64,000 bases of DNA, taken from contig NZ_HG966617.1 of assembly GCF_000689395.1 (NCBI RefSeq), forward strand, positions 2,540,221-2,604,220, in the 5' to 3' direction. This DNA comes from Candidatus Phaeomarinobacter ectocarpi (GTDB lineage Bacteria; Pseudomonadota; Alphaproteobacteria; CGMCC-115125). The notes beneath the pieces were generated by a model. It saw only the letters and a program-made list of their open reading frames with translations, searched no databases and was not told the origin of the DNA. Of the stretch, positions 53,482 to 61,947 are shown piece by piece. Positions within the stretch are counted from its first letter, which is position 1. Each line of letters opens with the position of its first letter. The position numbers and the translations under genes were made by a program.

Positions 53482-54647
53482 GCCAAAACCCTCCGCACGT
53501 GCGAGAGAAATCGGGCATGAAACTGAGTAGGCGTAAACTCCCGCTGTAGTCGCGCCCAGCCCTCAGCGCCCATGCTGGTTGCCCGCGCCGGATCATCGAG
53601 CAGCGTCAACACTGCGTCGGCAAGCGCGTCCACCTCAACAGGCTGGTCTATCAACAATCCGGTTTCTTGATCGGCCACCACTTCTGCACCGCCATCATTG
53701 TGGCAAGCGACGCACGGGCGTGCCCAGTTCATGGCCTCAAGATAAACAAGGCCGAACCCTTCCTGCCGACTCGGCATCACAAAGGCATAACAATCTCGAT
53801 ACAGAGCGATGAGGTCCGCATTGCTGACCCGGCCCAGCACAAAAACCGCGCCCTCCACGCCCAAATCCTGCGCCATGGCGCAGTACAGATCAGAGTCGTC
53901 TCCTGGACCAGCCATGACCAGTTGAACATCACGATAGTGGCTTCGCAAAGCAGGCAAAGCCTGCAAAAGTTCCATATGCCCCTTCTCACGCTCGCGCGGA
54001 TCAAGGCGCCCAACAATCAAGAGCATGCGGTTCCCGAGCGACCGGACCTGCCCATCAGCAGCCTGAAACGACAATGGCGCGCCGACCCGTGGCGGCGGCA
54101 GGCGCGTCTGCAGGGTGATATGCGTCGAAAGGCCAAGCAGGCATTCCATTGCCGTTACGCCGGGCTGCGCATGCATCACATGCTCGAGCGTATACCTGGA
54201 ATTGGTCAGAACCAGATCCGCCGCGCGGAACACGCGCCTACTGGACGACTTCAGACGCTTCCATGATTCCGATCCATGCGCGAGGACGATCAGACGCGGC
54301 CTGAGAAATTTAGGAAGCAGCATCAGCGGCACCGCCAGCCGCACATGGGTCACAACAATGCAGTCCGCTGAAAGCGCCACCCTGGTCAGAGCCAACGCGA
54401 AACCTGCCGTGCTGCCGGCAAAACCCGAGAAGCGGTACTCGGCGGATGTGGCGGCCTCGCCTTCAGTCGTTCCGGGCCCATCATGCAGCGACAGAACCGT
54501 CAGCGCTCCCGAGGGCGGAACAGCCTGCTTCAGTGCATCAACAACAGAGCGGCTGACAGACGCAATGCCGCCGGTGCGGTCAAATACATCGGCGGCGGCA
54601 ACAACGATGTTGCAGCCGGGCTTTAGAAATGATGGGTCAAAGGCCAT
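53478..54647 (-). CDS. Glycosyltransferase, GT4
   Basis: AADVFDRTGGIASVSRSVVD opens the N-domain with a G-G-I acceptor loop. LIVLAHGSESWKRLKSSSRR and LVLTNSRYTLEHVMHAQPGV follow. The C-domain has MLLIVGRLDPREREKGHMEL, AVFVLGRVSNADLIALYRDC and MPSRQEGFGLVYLEAMNWAR with the conserved E-x7-E. 389 residues. First gene of the long minus-strand operon that continues through the PaaK-like gene to 44700. Its promoter must lie in 54648-54744, where I see a hairpin but no clear consensus. Confidence 0.93.
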   Translation of the reverse strand: MAFDPSFLKPGCNIVVAAADVFDRTGGIASVSRSVVDALKQAVPPSGALTVLSLHDGPGTTEGEAATSAEYRFSGFAGSTAGFALALTRVALSADCIVVTHVRLAVPLMLLPKFLRPRLIVLAHGSESWKRLKSSSRRVFRAADLVLTNSRYTLEHVMHAQPGVTAMECLLGLSTHITLQTRLPPPRVGAPLSFQAADGQVRSLGNRMLLIVGRLDPREREKGHMELLQALPALRSHYRDVQLVMAGPGDDSDLYCAMAQDLGVEGAVFVLGRVSNADLIALYRDCYAFVMPSRQEGFGLVYLEAMNWARPCVACHNDGGAEVVADQETGLLIDQPVEVDALADAVLTLLDDPARATSMGAEGWARLQREFTPTQFHARFLSHVRRVLA

Positions 54648-54684
54648 TCAGGTCAACGCCCCTCACCAGACGTTTGTGCCTGGC

Positions 54685-54712
54685 TGCCTGTGTCAGGCCG
54701 CCTGACAGCAGG
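54685..54712 (-). terminator. Strong hairpin after the acyltransferase gene
   Basis: TGTCAGG (54691-54697), CCG, CCTGACA (54701-54707) is perfect and extends with GCCTG/CAGGC around a one-base bulge. No T-tract follows on the minus strand, so it may be a Rho-assisted terminator or an RNA end stabiliser. Confidence 0.4.
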
Positions 54713-54744
54713 CGACGCAACACGCATCAAAATCCGCAACTTCA

Positions 54745-55917
54745 TTAAAGCCGTGCCCCCACAGAACGCGCCCGCGCCATAAACCAGTTTCTCAACCTCT
54801 CGGGCCAGCGTGAGTCCATGGTCGGCCGCTCAATCAGAACAAAGAAAACCGCGCTGACAGCAAGACATAGCGGGACCAGCAGCACGATCATGATCAACTG
54901 GTCGACAGCATAACTGCCGCTCAGCTTCACACCGTTTACTAAATAGACTGTGACAAATGTCATTACCCTGCCATGCAGAAGGTAGATCGAGTAACACATG
55001 CCGCCGATGATCACGACTGGCACCCATGTAACGAAGCGCCTGAAACCCAGGCTGCGGAAAGACGCCACGAACAACCCGGCGTAACCTGCGACATATCCCA
55101 GTTGCGCGGCAGGATTGCGGTCAATCTGCCCAAAAACAAACAGGATCAGGACGAAGGAAGCCAAGGCCAGAAAATCAAACCACCGACTTTTACCGCCAAA
55201 GAACAACTGCCCTGAGACGTATACGTCAGCTAGAAGCACACCGGCGATGAAATAATGGGCATATGTCAGTATTGTGTCGGGCCATTCCCAGCCATGAAGC
55301 GTCTGTGGGGCCCATGACCAGATGAGGATGCAAGCAAGCATGGTGACCCGCCTCGCGCCCTGACCGAGGGCAAACAGGCCGGTAAAGATCAGCGGTGCCA
55401 ACACATAGAACTGAAACTCCACCTCCAGCGACCAGGCCGCGAGATAGATCGTCGAGCCTGTGCCGTAGACGATGTTGTGGGAATAAAGCAGCGATGCAAT
55501 CAGGTTGTCGAAATCGCCCGAATAGCTTAGGCGTCCGACCGCCGACAGGGCAATGTAGTATCCCACCATGCACAGAACATATGGCGGCTCGAGGCGCGTT
55601 AACCGCTTCAGATAAAACCGACCGATCGGCAAACTCGGCCCACCGCTGAGCGCGTGGCGCGCCCATGGCAACGCCAGAACGAAGCCGCTGATGGTAAAAA
55701 ACAAAAACACCCCGAGTTTGCCCTGCAGGAACACGCGCATCAAAACCGCATCGATGGTGGTGAATTTCTCGAGATCATAAGTAAGGCCCGAATAAGGGAC
55801 AAACGTGCCCCAAGAATGCGCTGTCAGAACCGCCATGATGGCGAAAAAGCGCAGGCCATCAATCTCTCGGATGACAGCTTTTCCCGACGTCTTGCGGCTG
55901 AGAGCCTCGACTAGCAT
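54745..55917 (-). CDS. Acyltransferase 3 family protein (OafA-like)
   Basis: About ten membrane helices over ~390 residues. IDGLRFFAIMAVLTAHSWGT near the start carries the R and H found in acyltransferase 3 enzymes. YFLKRLTRLEPPYVLCMVGY-like sequence (FYLKRLTRLEPPYVLC) gives the second conserved R-x-R-x-x-P region. WSLEVEFQFYVLAPLIF is the W-S-L-x-x-E-x-x-F-Y motif. It transfers acetyl or another acyl group to a sugar hydroxyl on the periplasmic side. ATG 55917 is preferred over two upstream TTGs. It probably acetylates the polysaccharide. Confidence 0.92.
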   Translation of the reverse strand: MLVEALSRKTSGKAVIREIDGLRFFAIMAVLTAHSWGTFVPYSGLTYDLEKFTTIDAVLMRVFLQGKLGVFLFFTISGFVLALPWARHALSGGPSLPIGRFYLKRLTRLEPPYVLCMVGYYIALSAVGRLSYSGDFDNLIASLLYSHNIVYGTGSTIYLAAWSLEVEFQFYVLAPLIFTGLFALGQGARRVTMLACILIWSWAPQTLHGWEWPDTILTYAHYFIAGVLLADVYVSGQLFFGGKSRWFDFLALASFVLILFVFGQIDRNPAAQLGYVAGYAGLFVASFRSLGFRRFVTWVPVVIIGGMCYSIYLLHGRVMTFVTVYLVNGVKLSGSYAVDQLIMIVLLVPLCLAVSAVFFVLIERPTMDSRWPERLRNWFMARARSVGARL

Positions 55918-56050
55918 CAACAAAGTGCCCCTAGGCTTTGAAAACCTTACAGAGTGATTGGCACACTAAGCATATGCTGCATACCGCATCAAACGCTCTC
56001 GAAGGACATGCCAAACACTAGGACGAGGCATATGCGGTCCGTGCCGTTTT

Positions 56051-57544
56051 CTAGCCCCTGATTGCCGCCCGCCGCAGCCATGAGCCAAGACCCACCAACA
56101 GAACAAGAAGAATGATCGTGAACTGCAGCTGTCCGCCCAGTGCCTTCGTGAAACTCGCGTCATAGACCATGAAAGACGAAACAAAGAGTGTGGTGAGCAC
56201 TGCGCCAAAAACCCTAACGTCCGGCGAGAACACCGCCAAAAAATAGGCCATCCCGCCCGCCAACAGGCCATAGAGGAAGGCAGCGAAGATCACCCCCGCC
56301 ACACCAAAATCAATGTAAAACTCAGCAATGTAACCTAGGCCGATGGACGCACCGGACTCGTTGCCCGCTACATTCAGTCCCGCATACTGGCGCACAAGCC
56401 ACGAGTCACCTCCCAGATTTTCCTTGTTGGGAAAAAGGAAGCGCGGCGTCGTGACGTGATAGATGGCCCGACCGATGAGCGCGCCACCCTCATGGTCGAT
56501 ATGTTGCGGGACGCGAGCAACCACATGGGAAAAATAATTGAGGCCACTAGAAAGGCGCCCCGCAGTGGCCTCCCAGGCCCTAGCCACATCAAAGTCGGAT
56601 GGTGCGCTGATCACCACGTCCGCAAAAACCTCAAGCTTCTCGATCTGTGAGCCACCAATGCCGTTCTGCCACAGATATTCACGCCACTGCGCCTTGATGG
56701 ACCCATTCCACACGAGCCCCAGCGCCGCAATGCCTAATGCCGCGATGACTATCGAGACAATAATACGTTTGTTGATGCGCTTTTGCGCGGTATCTCTAGA
56801 GGCTGGCTGCCACTCCGCAGCAATCGCGGCAGCCACCACGAATATCGGCTCCTTGAAACGCGAAAACCCGGTCAGAAGGCTGGGACCGATCACCACCCCG
56901 AGTGACGTGACCAGATAGGACCACCCCTGCCGCTGGGCAATAACGGTCGAGATCAGCATGAACACCAGCACAAAACGCGCTTCGAGCAGTTTCCCGACCG
57001 GCTGCGATAGCCCACCAAGCTGCGACGAAATGCCGATATCGAATATCCAGCCTACTAGAAAGGCGCCGATGGTCAGCCAGAAGAGTTTTTGCGGCGAGTA
57101 CCGCTCGACCGACGCCCAATGATTGACCGGCAGCCGGACCAAAACCCACGAAATACCGACGGCGAAAGCCAGCAGGCCGACAGAGGACAGCAGCACAGCG
57201 GCTTCAACATCACCCATGGTATCGCCACCCGGCCACCTGTCGCTGAACAGAAAAAACAGATAGCCCGTGGTGCCGAACACCCATTGATAAGCAAGCGCCA
57301 TCGGTACTACTGGAATAATACCGCGTACCCATGTCAGGCCAGTCATCATGAACAGGCAGAAAACAACAAAGCCCGCAATGAAGTCCAGAGAGGCCAATGC
57401 TACAAGAAACGATGCGATCACGCCCAGCCAGGTCATGGCTGGCAGATTTTCCAGCACACGCTTGGGCGGCGCTGCTGGACCCCTAGGCGATCGCACAGGC
57501 ACGCTTGCGGATCTTGCGGAACCAGGCATGTCGTTAACGGTCAT
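56051..57544 (-). CDS. Wzy-like oligosaccharide repeat-unit polymerase
   Basis: About 12 membrane helices. The first ~30 residues are a soluble Pro/Arg-rich head, then MTWLGVIASFLVALASLDFI. LLTGFSRFKEPIFVVAAAIA and TTPRFLFPNKENLGGDS are the nearest to motif-like stretches; the latter resembles the region before the conserved periplasmic loop of O-antigen polymerases. IGLGYIAEFYIDFGVAGVIF is typical near the C-terminus of this group. No enzyme motif beyond that. 497 residues. It differs from the O-antigen ligase at 36322, so the locus has two polymerase/ligase candidates. Confidence 0.72.
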   Translation of the reverse strand: MTVNDMPGSARSASVPVRSPRGPAAPPKRVLENLPAMTWLGVIASFLVALASLDFIAGFVVFCLFMMTGLTWVRGIIPVVPMALAYQWVFGTTGYLFFLFSDRWPGGDTMGDVEAAVLLSSVGLLAFAVGISWVLVRLPVNHWASVERYSPQKLFWLTIGAFLVGWIFDIGISSQLGGLSQPVGKLLEARFVLVFMLISTVIAQRQGWSYLVTSLGVVIGPSLLTGFSRFKEPIFVVAAAIAAEWQPASRDTAQKRINKRIIVSIVIAALGIAALGLVWNGSIKAQWREYLWQNGIGGSQIEKLEVFADVVISAPSDFDVARAWEATAGRLSSGLNYFSHVVARVPQHIDHEGGALIGRAIYHVTTPRFLFPNKENLGGDSWLVRQYAGLNVAGNESGASIGLGYIAEFYIDFGVAGVIFAAFLYGLLAGGMAYFLAVFSPDVRVFGAVLTTLFVSSFMVYDASFTKALGGQLQFTIILLVLLVGLGSWLRRAAIRG

Positions 57545-57713
57545 ACAAACTCACTAGGGTTAACGCACGGCATGGTCTACCGCACCGCATTCCAACTCGA
57601 ACGCTCTGCAGAAAGCTACTACTATGCACCACGCTTGCATACACTTTCGGCTCGTGGAGGATTAACCGCACAGCCTGGACCCAACCTCTGCAGCAAACCG
57701 GAATAGCATCAAA

Positions 57714-58469
57714 ATGAACGATGAAGAGATTGCCAAGATCGCCCGGACAAGCAGTGGACGGCTGGATATGTGGGTCAAGACTGTGGCCGCGATGCATGCC
57801 AAAAGAGTGCTCGAAGTGGGGGTATGGAAAGGTGACTATTCGGCCGAGCTACTCCGCAACTGCCCAAACATCAGTACCTATCTGATGATCGATCCGTGGC
57901 GGCACATCGATCAATGGAACAAGCCGTTCAATGTAAACCAGAAAACCTTCGAAGACATTTATGCTTCGGCGATGGAAACCACCGCGTTTGCGGCACAAAA
58001 GCGTAAGGTACTGCGCGGCACGACCATTGAGGTATCAAAGCAGATTGAAAACAGCTCCATTGACTTTGCCTATATTGACGGCGACCACACGCTGCGCGGC
58101 ATTGTGGTTGACCTCATCAATATCCGCGGCAAGGTGCGGCCAGGCGGCATTATTGGCGGTGATGATTTCAGCGCCGACATTTGGCAGCACACCAAGGACT
58201 ATGAGCCGACACTAGTATTTCCGTTTGCTGTTCATTTCGCTGAAGCAAATCGACTGAAAATCATGGCCCTGCCGTATAATCAATTTGCGATCCTCATCCC
58301 CGAGCCTGCAGAAACGCCCGTATTTCAATTCATAGATCTAACCAGCAAATACAAAGATACCGGCCTTCTGGGACAAATGTATGGCACTAAGCAGGAGGCA
58401 ATCTTCTGGCTCAAGCGCAATCTGCCGGGCAGCGTCAAACGCGCGCTGCGCCAGCTCAGGCCACGATAG
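57714..58469 (+). CDS. Class I SAM-dependent methyltransferase (Methyltransf_24-like)
   Basis: RVLEVGVWKGDYSAELLRNC (about residue 30) is motif I, STYLMIDPWRHIDQWNKPFN follows, and SSIDFAYIDGDHTLRGIVVD has the Y-I-D-G-D-H-T hallmark of Methyltransf_24. GGIIGGDDFS ends the fold. The last ~60 residues are a tail with basic end RALRQLRPR. 251 residues from ATG 57714. It leads a short + strand pair with the FkbM gene 24 bp downstream. The substrate is presumably a polysaccharide sugar. Confidence 0.85.
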   Translation: MNDEEIAKIARTSSGRLDMWVKTVAAMHAKRVLEVGVWKGDYSAELLRNCPNISTYLMIDPWRHIDQWNKPFNVNQKTFEDIYASAMETTAFAAQKRKVLRGTTIEVSKQIENSSIDFAYIDGDHTLRGIVVDLINIRGKVRPGGIIGGDDFSADIWQHTKDYEPTLVFPFAVHFAEANRLKIMALPYNQFAILIPEPAETPVFQFIDLTSKYKDTGLLGQMYGTKQEAIFWLKRNLPGSVKRALRQLRPR

Positions 58470-58493
58470 CCGAACACTCTTTGGACCAGCATT

Positions 58494-59396
58494 TTGCCCA
58501 ACATCATCAAACACATCAACGACTACGGGTCCCAGCAACTAGACCTTCACCACCGTGCATTCGCGCGTGCGGTCAATCAAATGATGGGTATAGCAAAACC
58601 CGCCACGGCTTGTACCATCATGAACATGCGGCAATATTGGAGCGGCAGACCAACTCGCTTCGGGTTCGATGCGGCAACGGGCTTCTACTTTGTCACCGAG
58701 GGCACTGATAAGCACTGGTTCGCCGACAAGTTCCGCGGATTTGGACTTTACAGATACGGCCTTCATGCCCGCAGCAGGTATCTGGCATCCACATATTTCA
58801 TCGACCGAGTGATACTAAGGCCAAACGATATTGTCATTGAGTGTGGCGCGAATTACGGAGACCTCTACCCCTATCTAAGCAGTTTTATCAGTCCGCGGAA
58901 CTACCATTCCTTTGAGCCGTCTCAGGCTGAGTTTGGTTGCCTTGCACTGAATGCACCAGGTGCCACCAACAATTCGGTTGCTCTTTACAGTGAATCCGGA
59001 ACTATGGATTTTTACATCTCATCTTCCGGAGCAGACTCATCCTTGGCCGAGCCCGCAAACGGTTATGAGAGCAAGACTCGCATCGACACGATGTCGCTTG
59101 AGCAGTACCTAGCCGACAATGGGCTCGATAATATCCGCCTCCTGAAACTCGAGGCGGAAGGCCTCGAACCGGAAATCTTGATCGGCTGCGGCGAGGCCCT
59201 GGGAAAAATCGACTACATTGCCGTCGATGGTGGCGAGGAGCGCGGCCTTAAGTCCGAAGAAACCCTCAGCACCGTCGCGAATTACCTCATTCACCGCGGC
59301 TTCGATTTACTCAGCATAGACATCAAGGCACGCATGGGGCGCGCGTTGTTCAGGCGGGCTGGCGCCCCTCGTCAATCTCAACCGCCTGCTGAATGA
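58494..59396 (+). CDS. FkbM family methyltransferase (divergent)
   Basis: Carries DIVIECGANYGDLYPYLSSF as motif I and YHSFEPSQAEFGCLALNAP. In place of the usual I-D-V-E-G it has RLLKLEAEGLEPEILIGCGE, so Asp is replaced by Glu and Val by Ala. It is a divergent member that may act on an unusual substrate. The start is uncertain: TTG 58494 has only GGA upstream, and ATG 58581 would drop ~29 residues. 300 residues from TTG. Its last 47 bp overlap the convergent galE gene. Confidence 0.78.
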   Translation: MPNIIKHINDYGSQQLDLHHRAFARAVNQMMGIAKPATACTIMNMRQYWSGRPTRFGFDAATGFYFVTEGTDKHWFADKFRGFGLYRYGLHARSRYLASTYFIDRVILRPNDIVIECGANYGDLYPYLSSFISPRNYHSFEPSQAEFGCLALNAPGATNNSVALYSESGTMDFYISSSGADSSLAEPANGYESKTRIDTMSLEQYLADNGLDNIRLLKLEAEGLEPEILIGCGEALGKIDYIAVDGGEERGLKSEETLSTVANYLIHRGFDLLSIDIKARMGRALFRRAGAPRQSQPPAE

Positions 59397-60363
59397 GATG
59401 ACGCTCCCATCCAAAGGCATGCCTCACGATGAGATCGAGGTCGTCATAACGCGGTGACCAATTCAAGATAGATTTGATCAGGCCCACATCCGCAACCACC
59501 GATGCAGGATCACCGGCGCGCCGGGCGCATTCAAGAACGGGCAGCGAAACACCCGTGACCCGCTGAACGGCGGCAAGGACATCACGCACCGAACTTCCTC
59601 GCCCATAGCCACAATTCATGACGCAGCTTTCTCCGCCGACACGGAGATAGGCCAATGCGTTGACATGGGCAGCCGCCAAGTCGGTCACATGTATATAGTC
59701 CCTGACGCCAGTGCCATCAGGAGTATCAAAGTCCGCACCGAAAATGGCGACATGATCTCTTTTACCCAGTGCGCATTCTATCGCGGCCTTGACCAGGTGA
59801 TTGGCGCCGATTGTGCTCTGCCCCGCACGGCCGGAGGGGTCAGCCCCGGCGACGTTGAAATAGCGCAAGGCCGTATAGTTGAGATGATGGGGCTTGGAAG
59901 CGTCCATAAGCATCCACTCGGTCATTAGCTTGGAGCGGCCATAAGGCGATATTGGCGCCGGGGCAGCGAATTCGCTCACTGGGATTCTTACCGGTGTGCC
60001 ATAAACCGCAGCTGTGGAGGAGAAAATGAAGTGCGGGATACTGTGAGCCACACAAGCCGCAATCAGTTCACGGGAATTGACGGTGTTGTTGTGATAATAG
60101 CCCAGTGGATCGGCAACGGATTCGGGTACAACAATGGACCCGGCAAAATGGATGACTGCGTCAATCTGGGCCCTGCCAAACAGATCATCAAGCAGTGCCC
60201 TGTCACCCACATTTCCGAAAACGAGGCTGACACCATCGGGAATTGCCGATTCAAATCCCGTTGAGAGATTATCGAGAACGATGACGTCTTCGCCACGATC
60301 AAGAAGCGCCAGCACCGTGTGGCTTCCTATGTATCCTGCTCCACCTGTCACCAGGACAGTCAT
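59350..60363 (-). CDS. galE: UDP-glucose 4-epimerase
   Basis: MTVLVTGGAGYIGSHTVLAL, LDNLSTGFESAIPDGVSLVF, FSSTAAVYGTPVRIPVSEFA, Y-G-R-S-K and DTPDGTGVRDYIHVTDLAAA are the classic GalE signatures. It interconverts UDP-glucose and UDP-galactose (or the N-acetyl forms) using bound NAD. 337 residues is normal. It sits 51 bp after gmd on the minus strand, so the two are probably one operon. It is less like the rhizobial xylose-epimerase group than the copy at 34563. Confidence 0.94.
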   Translation of the reverse strand: MTVLVTGGAGYIGSHTVLALLDRGEDVIVLDNLSTGFESAIPDGVSLVFGNVGDRALLDDLFGRAQIDAVIHFAGSIVVPESVADPLGYYHNNTVNSRELIAACVAHSIPHFIFSSTAAVYGTPVRIPVSEFAAPAPISPYGRSKLMTEWMLMDASKPHHLNYTALRYFNVAGADPSGRAGQSTIGANHLVKAAIECALGKRDHVAIFGADFDTPDGTGVRDYIHVTDLAAAHVNALAYLRVGGESCVMNCGYGRGSSVRDVLAAVQRVTGVSLPVLECARRAGDPASVVADVGLIKSILNWSPRYDDLDLIVRHAFGWERHLIQQAVEIDEGRQPA

Positions 60364-60414
60364 TGCACCCTCGCGAATATTTATCTGCAGGCCGATGCAT
60401 ATGCGGCGTTATCT

Positions 60415-61461
60415 TTAGGCTGTCCGGGCTGCACGCGCCAAATCTGCTTCTACCATATCCGCAACTAGTTGTTGAAAGGTGACCTGCGGTGCCCATCCCA
60501 GTTCATCACGAGCCTTACCGGCATTACCCAGTAGCGAGTTAACTTCAGCAGGGCGGAAGAACTTGGAATCCACTTCAATCAGCAGGTCACCGGATTTGGC
60601 ATCCACGCCCTTTTCTTCAACACCATGCCCGGACCATTCCATGGTCCGGCCGACATGAGAAAAAGCCAGTTCAGCGAATTCACGCACACTGTGGTCCTGT
60701 CCTGTCGCCAGCACATAGTCCGAGGCTTCTTCCTGCTGCTGCATGAGCCACATGCCTTCAACATAGTCACGCACATGCCCCCAGTCACGCTTGGCATCCA
60801 GATTGCCAAGCTGCAAGGGTTCACCTACCCCATGATGGAGATGCGCAACCCCGATGGTGATCTTACGGCTCACAAAATCCTCACCACGGCTGGGACCTTC
60901 ATGATTGAACAGAATGCCGTTAGATGCGTGGAATCCATAGGCCTCACGGTAATTGACCGTGGTCTCAAACGCATGGTGCTTCGAGATGGCATAGGGGCTT
61001 CGGGGCTGGAACGGCGTTGTCTCGCTCTGCGGCATTTCCTGGACATTACCGTACAATTCAGACGTTGACGCTTGATAGAAACGCACGTGCTCGCCCATGC
61101 CGAGCAGACGGATGGCTTCGAGCAATCGCAAAGTGCCCAAAGCATTTACATTGGATGTGTACTCAGGCTTGTCAAAACTAATTTTTACATGGCTTTGCGC
61201 GGCAAGGTTGTAGACCTCATCAGGAAGAGAGGCTGAGAGCGCCTGCGCCAGGCTGGTGCTATCCGTCATGTCGCCGGTGTGGAAGACGATTTCATCCCGC
61301 ACACGTTCCGCACCCAACAGCTCTTCCAGACGGCCGAGTGATGAACTCGAAGAGCGCCGGACAACACCATGCACCGCGTACCCCTTCTCGAGCAGAAGGC
61401 TTGCGAGATATCCGCCATCCTGGCCGGTTATCCCGGTAATCAGCGCTGTCTTTTTGGACAT
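60415..61461 (-). CDS. gmd: GDP-mannose 4,6-dehydratase
   Basis: ALITGITGQDGGYLASLLLE is the NAD site, RRSSSSSLGRLEELL and HTGDMTDSTSLAQAL follow, ASTSELYGNVQEMPQSETTP is the diagnostic GMD loop, and Y-A-I-S-K carries the catalytic pair. It makes GDP-4-keto-6-deoxymannose, the precursor of GDP-fucose, GDP-rhamnose and others. ATG 61461 begins MSKKTALITGITG; the longer frame from 61497 is unlike the family. About 348 residues. No Fcl or RMD reductase gene adjoins it, so the next enzyme is elsewhere or unrecognised. It may share a 486-bp upstream gap promoter. Confidence 0.94.
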   Translation of the reverse strand: MSKKTALITGITGQDGGYLASLLLEKGYAVHGVVRRSSSSSLGRLEELLGAERVRDEIVFHTGDMTDSTSLAQALSASLPDEVYNLAAQSHVKISFDKPEYTSNVNALGTLRLLEAIRLLGMGEHVRFYQASTSELYGNVQEMPQSETTPFQPRSPYAISKHHAFETTVNYREAYGFHASNGILFNHEGPSRGEDFVSRKITIGVAHLHHGVGEPLQLGNLDAKRDWGHVRDYVEGMWLMQQQEEASDYVLATGQDHSVREFAELAFSHVGRTMEWSGHGVEEKGVDAKSGDLLIEVDSKFFRPAEVNSLLGNAGKARDELGWAPQVTFQQLVADMVEADLARAARTA

Positions 61462-61947
61462 GTATCGTAGGTCTCTCAAATTCTCAAACTGTTGCAAGGC
61501 TTAAAGCAGCGAATGCGGGAATTGGCAACAGTTTGCTGTCCAACCAAATCCAATACGACCGCAAAGGTACATGGATCAGTGTCTGGACAAGAAGTTGAAG
61601 CTCACGGTTAGGCAAGTGTGTTTTAAGCATGTGGATCATTGATGTGATAAAGCAACTCGTCCATATCCTGGCCTTCCGGCCAATCTTTCATCAGCTATTG
61701 ACCGGGCCTTTGAAAGACTGAGCAGCGGGACAATCTCATGCCCATATCTGCTTAGCAGATCATGATCATTCGCATTTTTGGCCTGCAAACGCGCCTACGT
61801 GCGAGCATTGAAAGCAATTGCTGGCTTTATCCACCACCGTGGCCGCCATTGACGCAACATGACATCACTCGCCAGCTACCTCGACGTGTCAAAAAGGCAC
61901 AATTTTGCAGTTAACAAAAGCAGCAACCAGGCCGGATGAATGGAGGA
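61462..61947. other. 486-bp gap without a recognisable gene
   Basis: No open frame of useful length. Small symmetric elements occur (GGCC-TTCC-GGCC near 61672; a GATCATGATC palindrome near 61759) but no consensus promoter or known RNA. The gmd promoter presumably lies at the left end. The cysN stop is at 61948. Confidence 0.4.

Noticed and set aside
57610-57660. Sigma-54-like string ATGCAC-CACGC-TTGC before the methyltransferase at 57714
   Set aside because: Spacing is right but the invariant GG of the -24 element is missing, so I do not call it.
57089-57706. 205-codon + frame over the start of the Wzy-like gene
   Set aside because: Rich in Arg, Gln and His with no domain. The opposite strand has clear membrane helices.
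61520-61535. TGGCAA...TTTGC string upstream of gmd
   Set aside because: Spacing between GG and GC is one base short and it points away from gmd.
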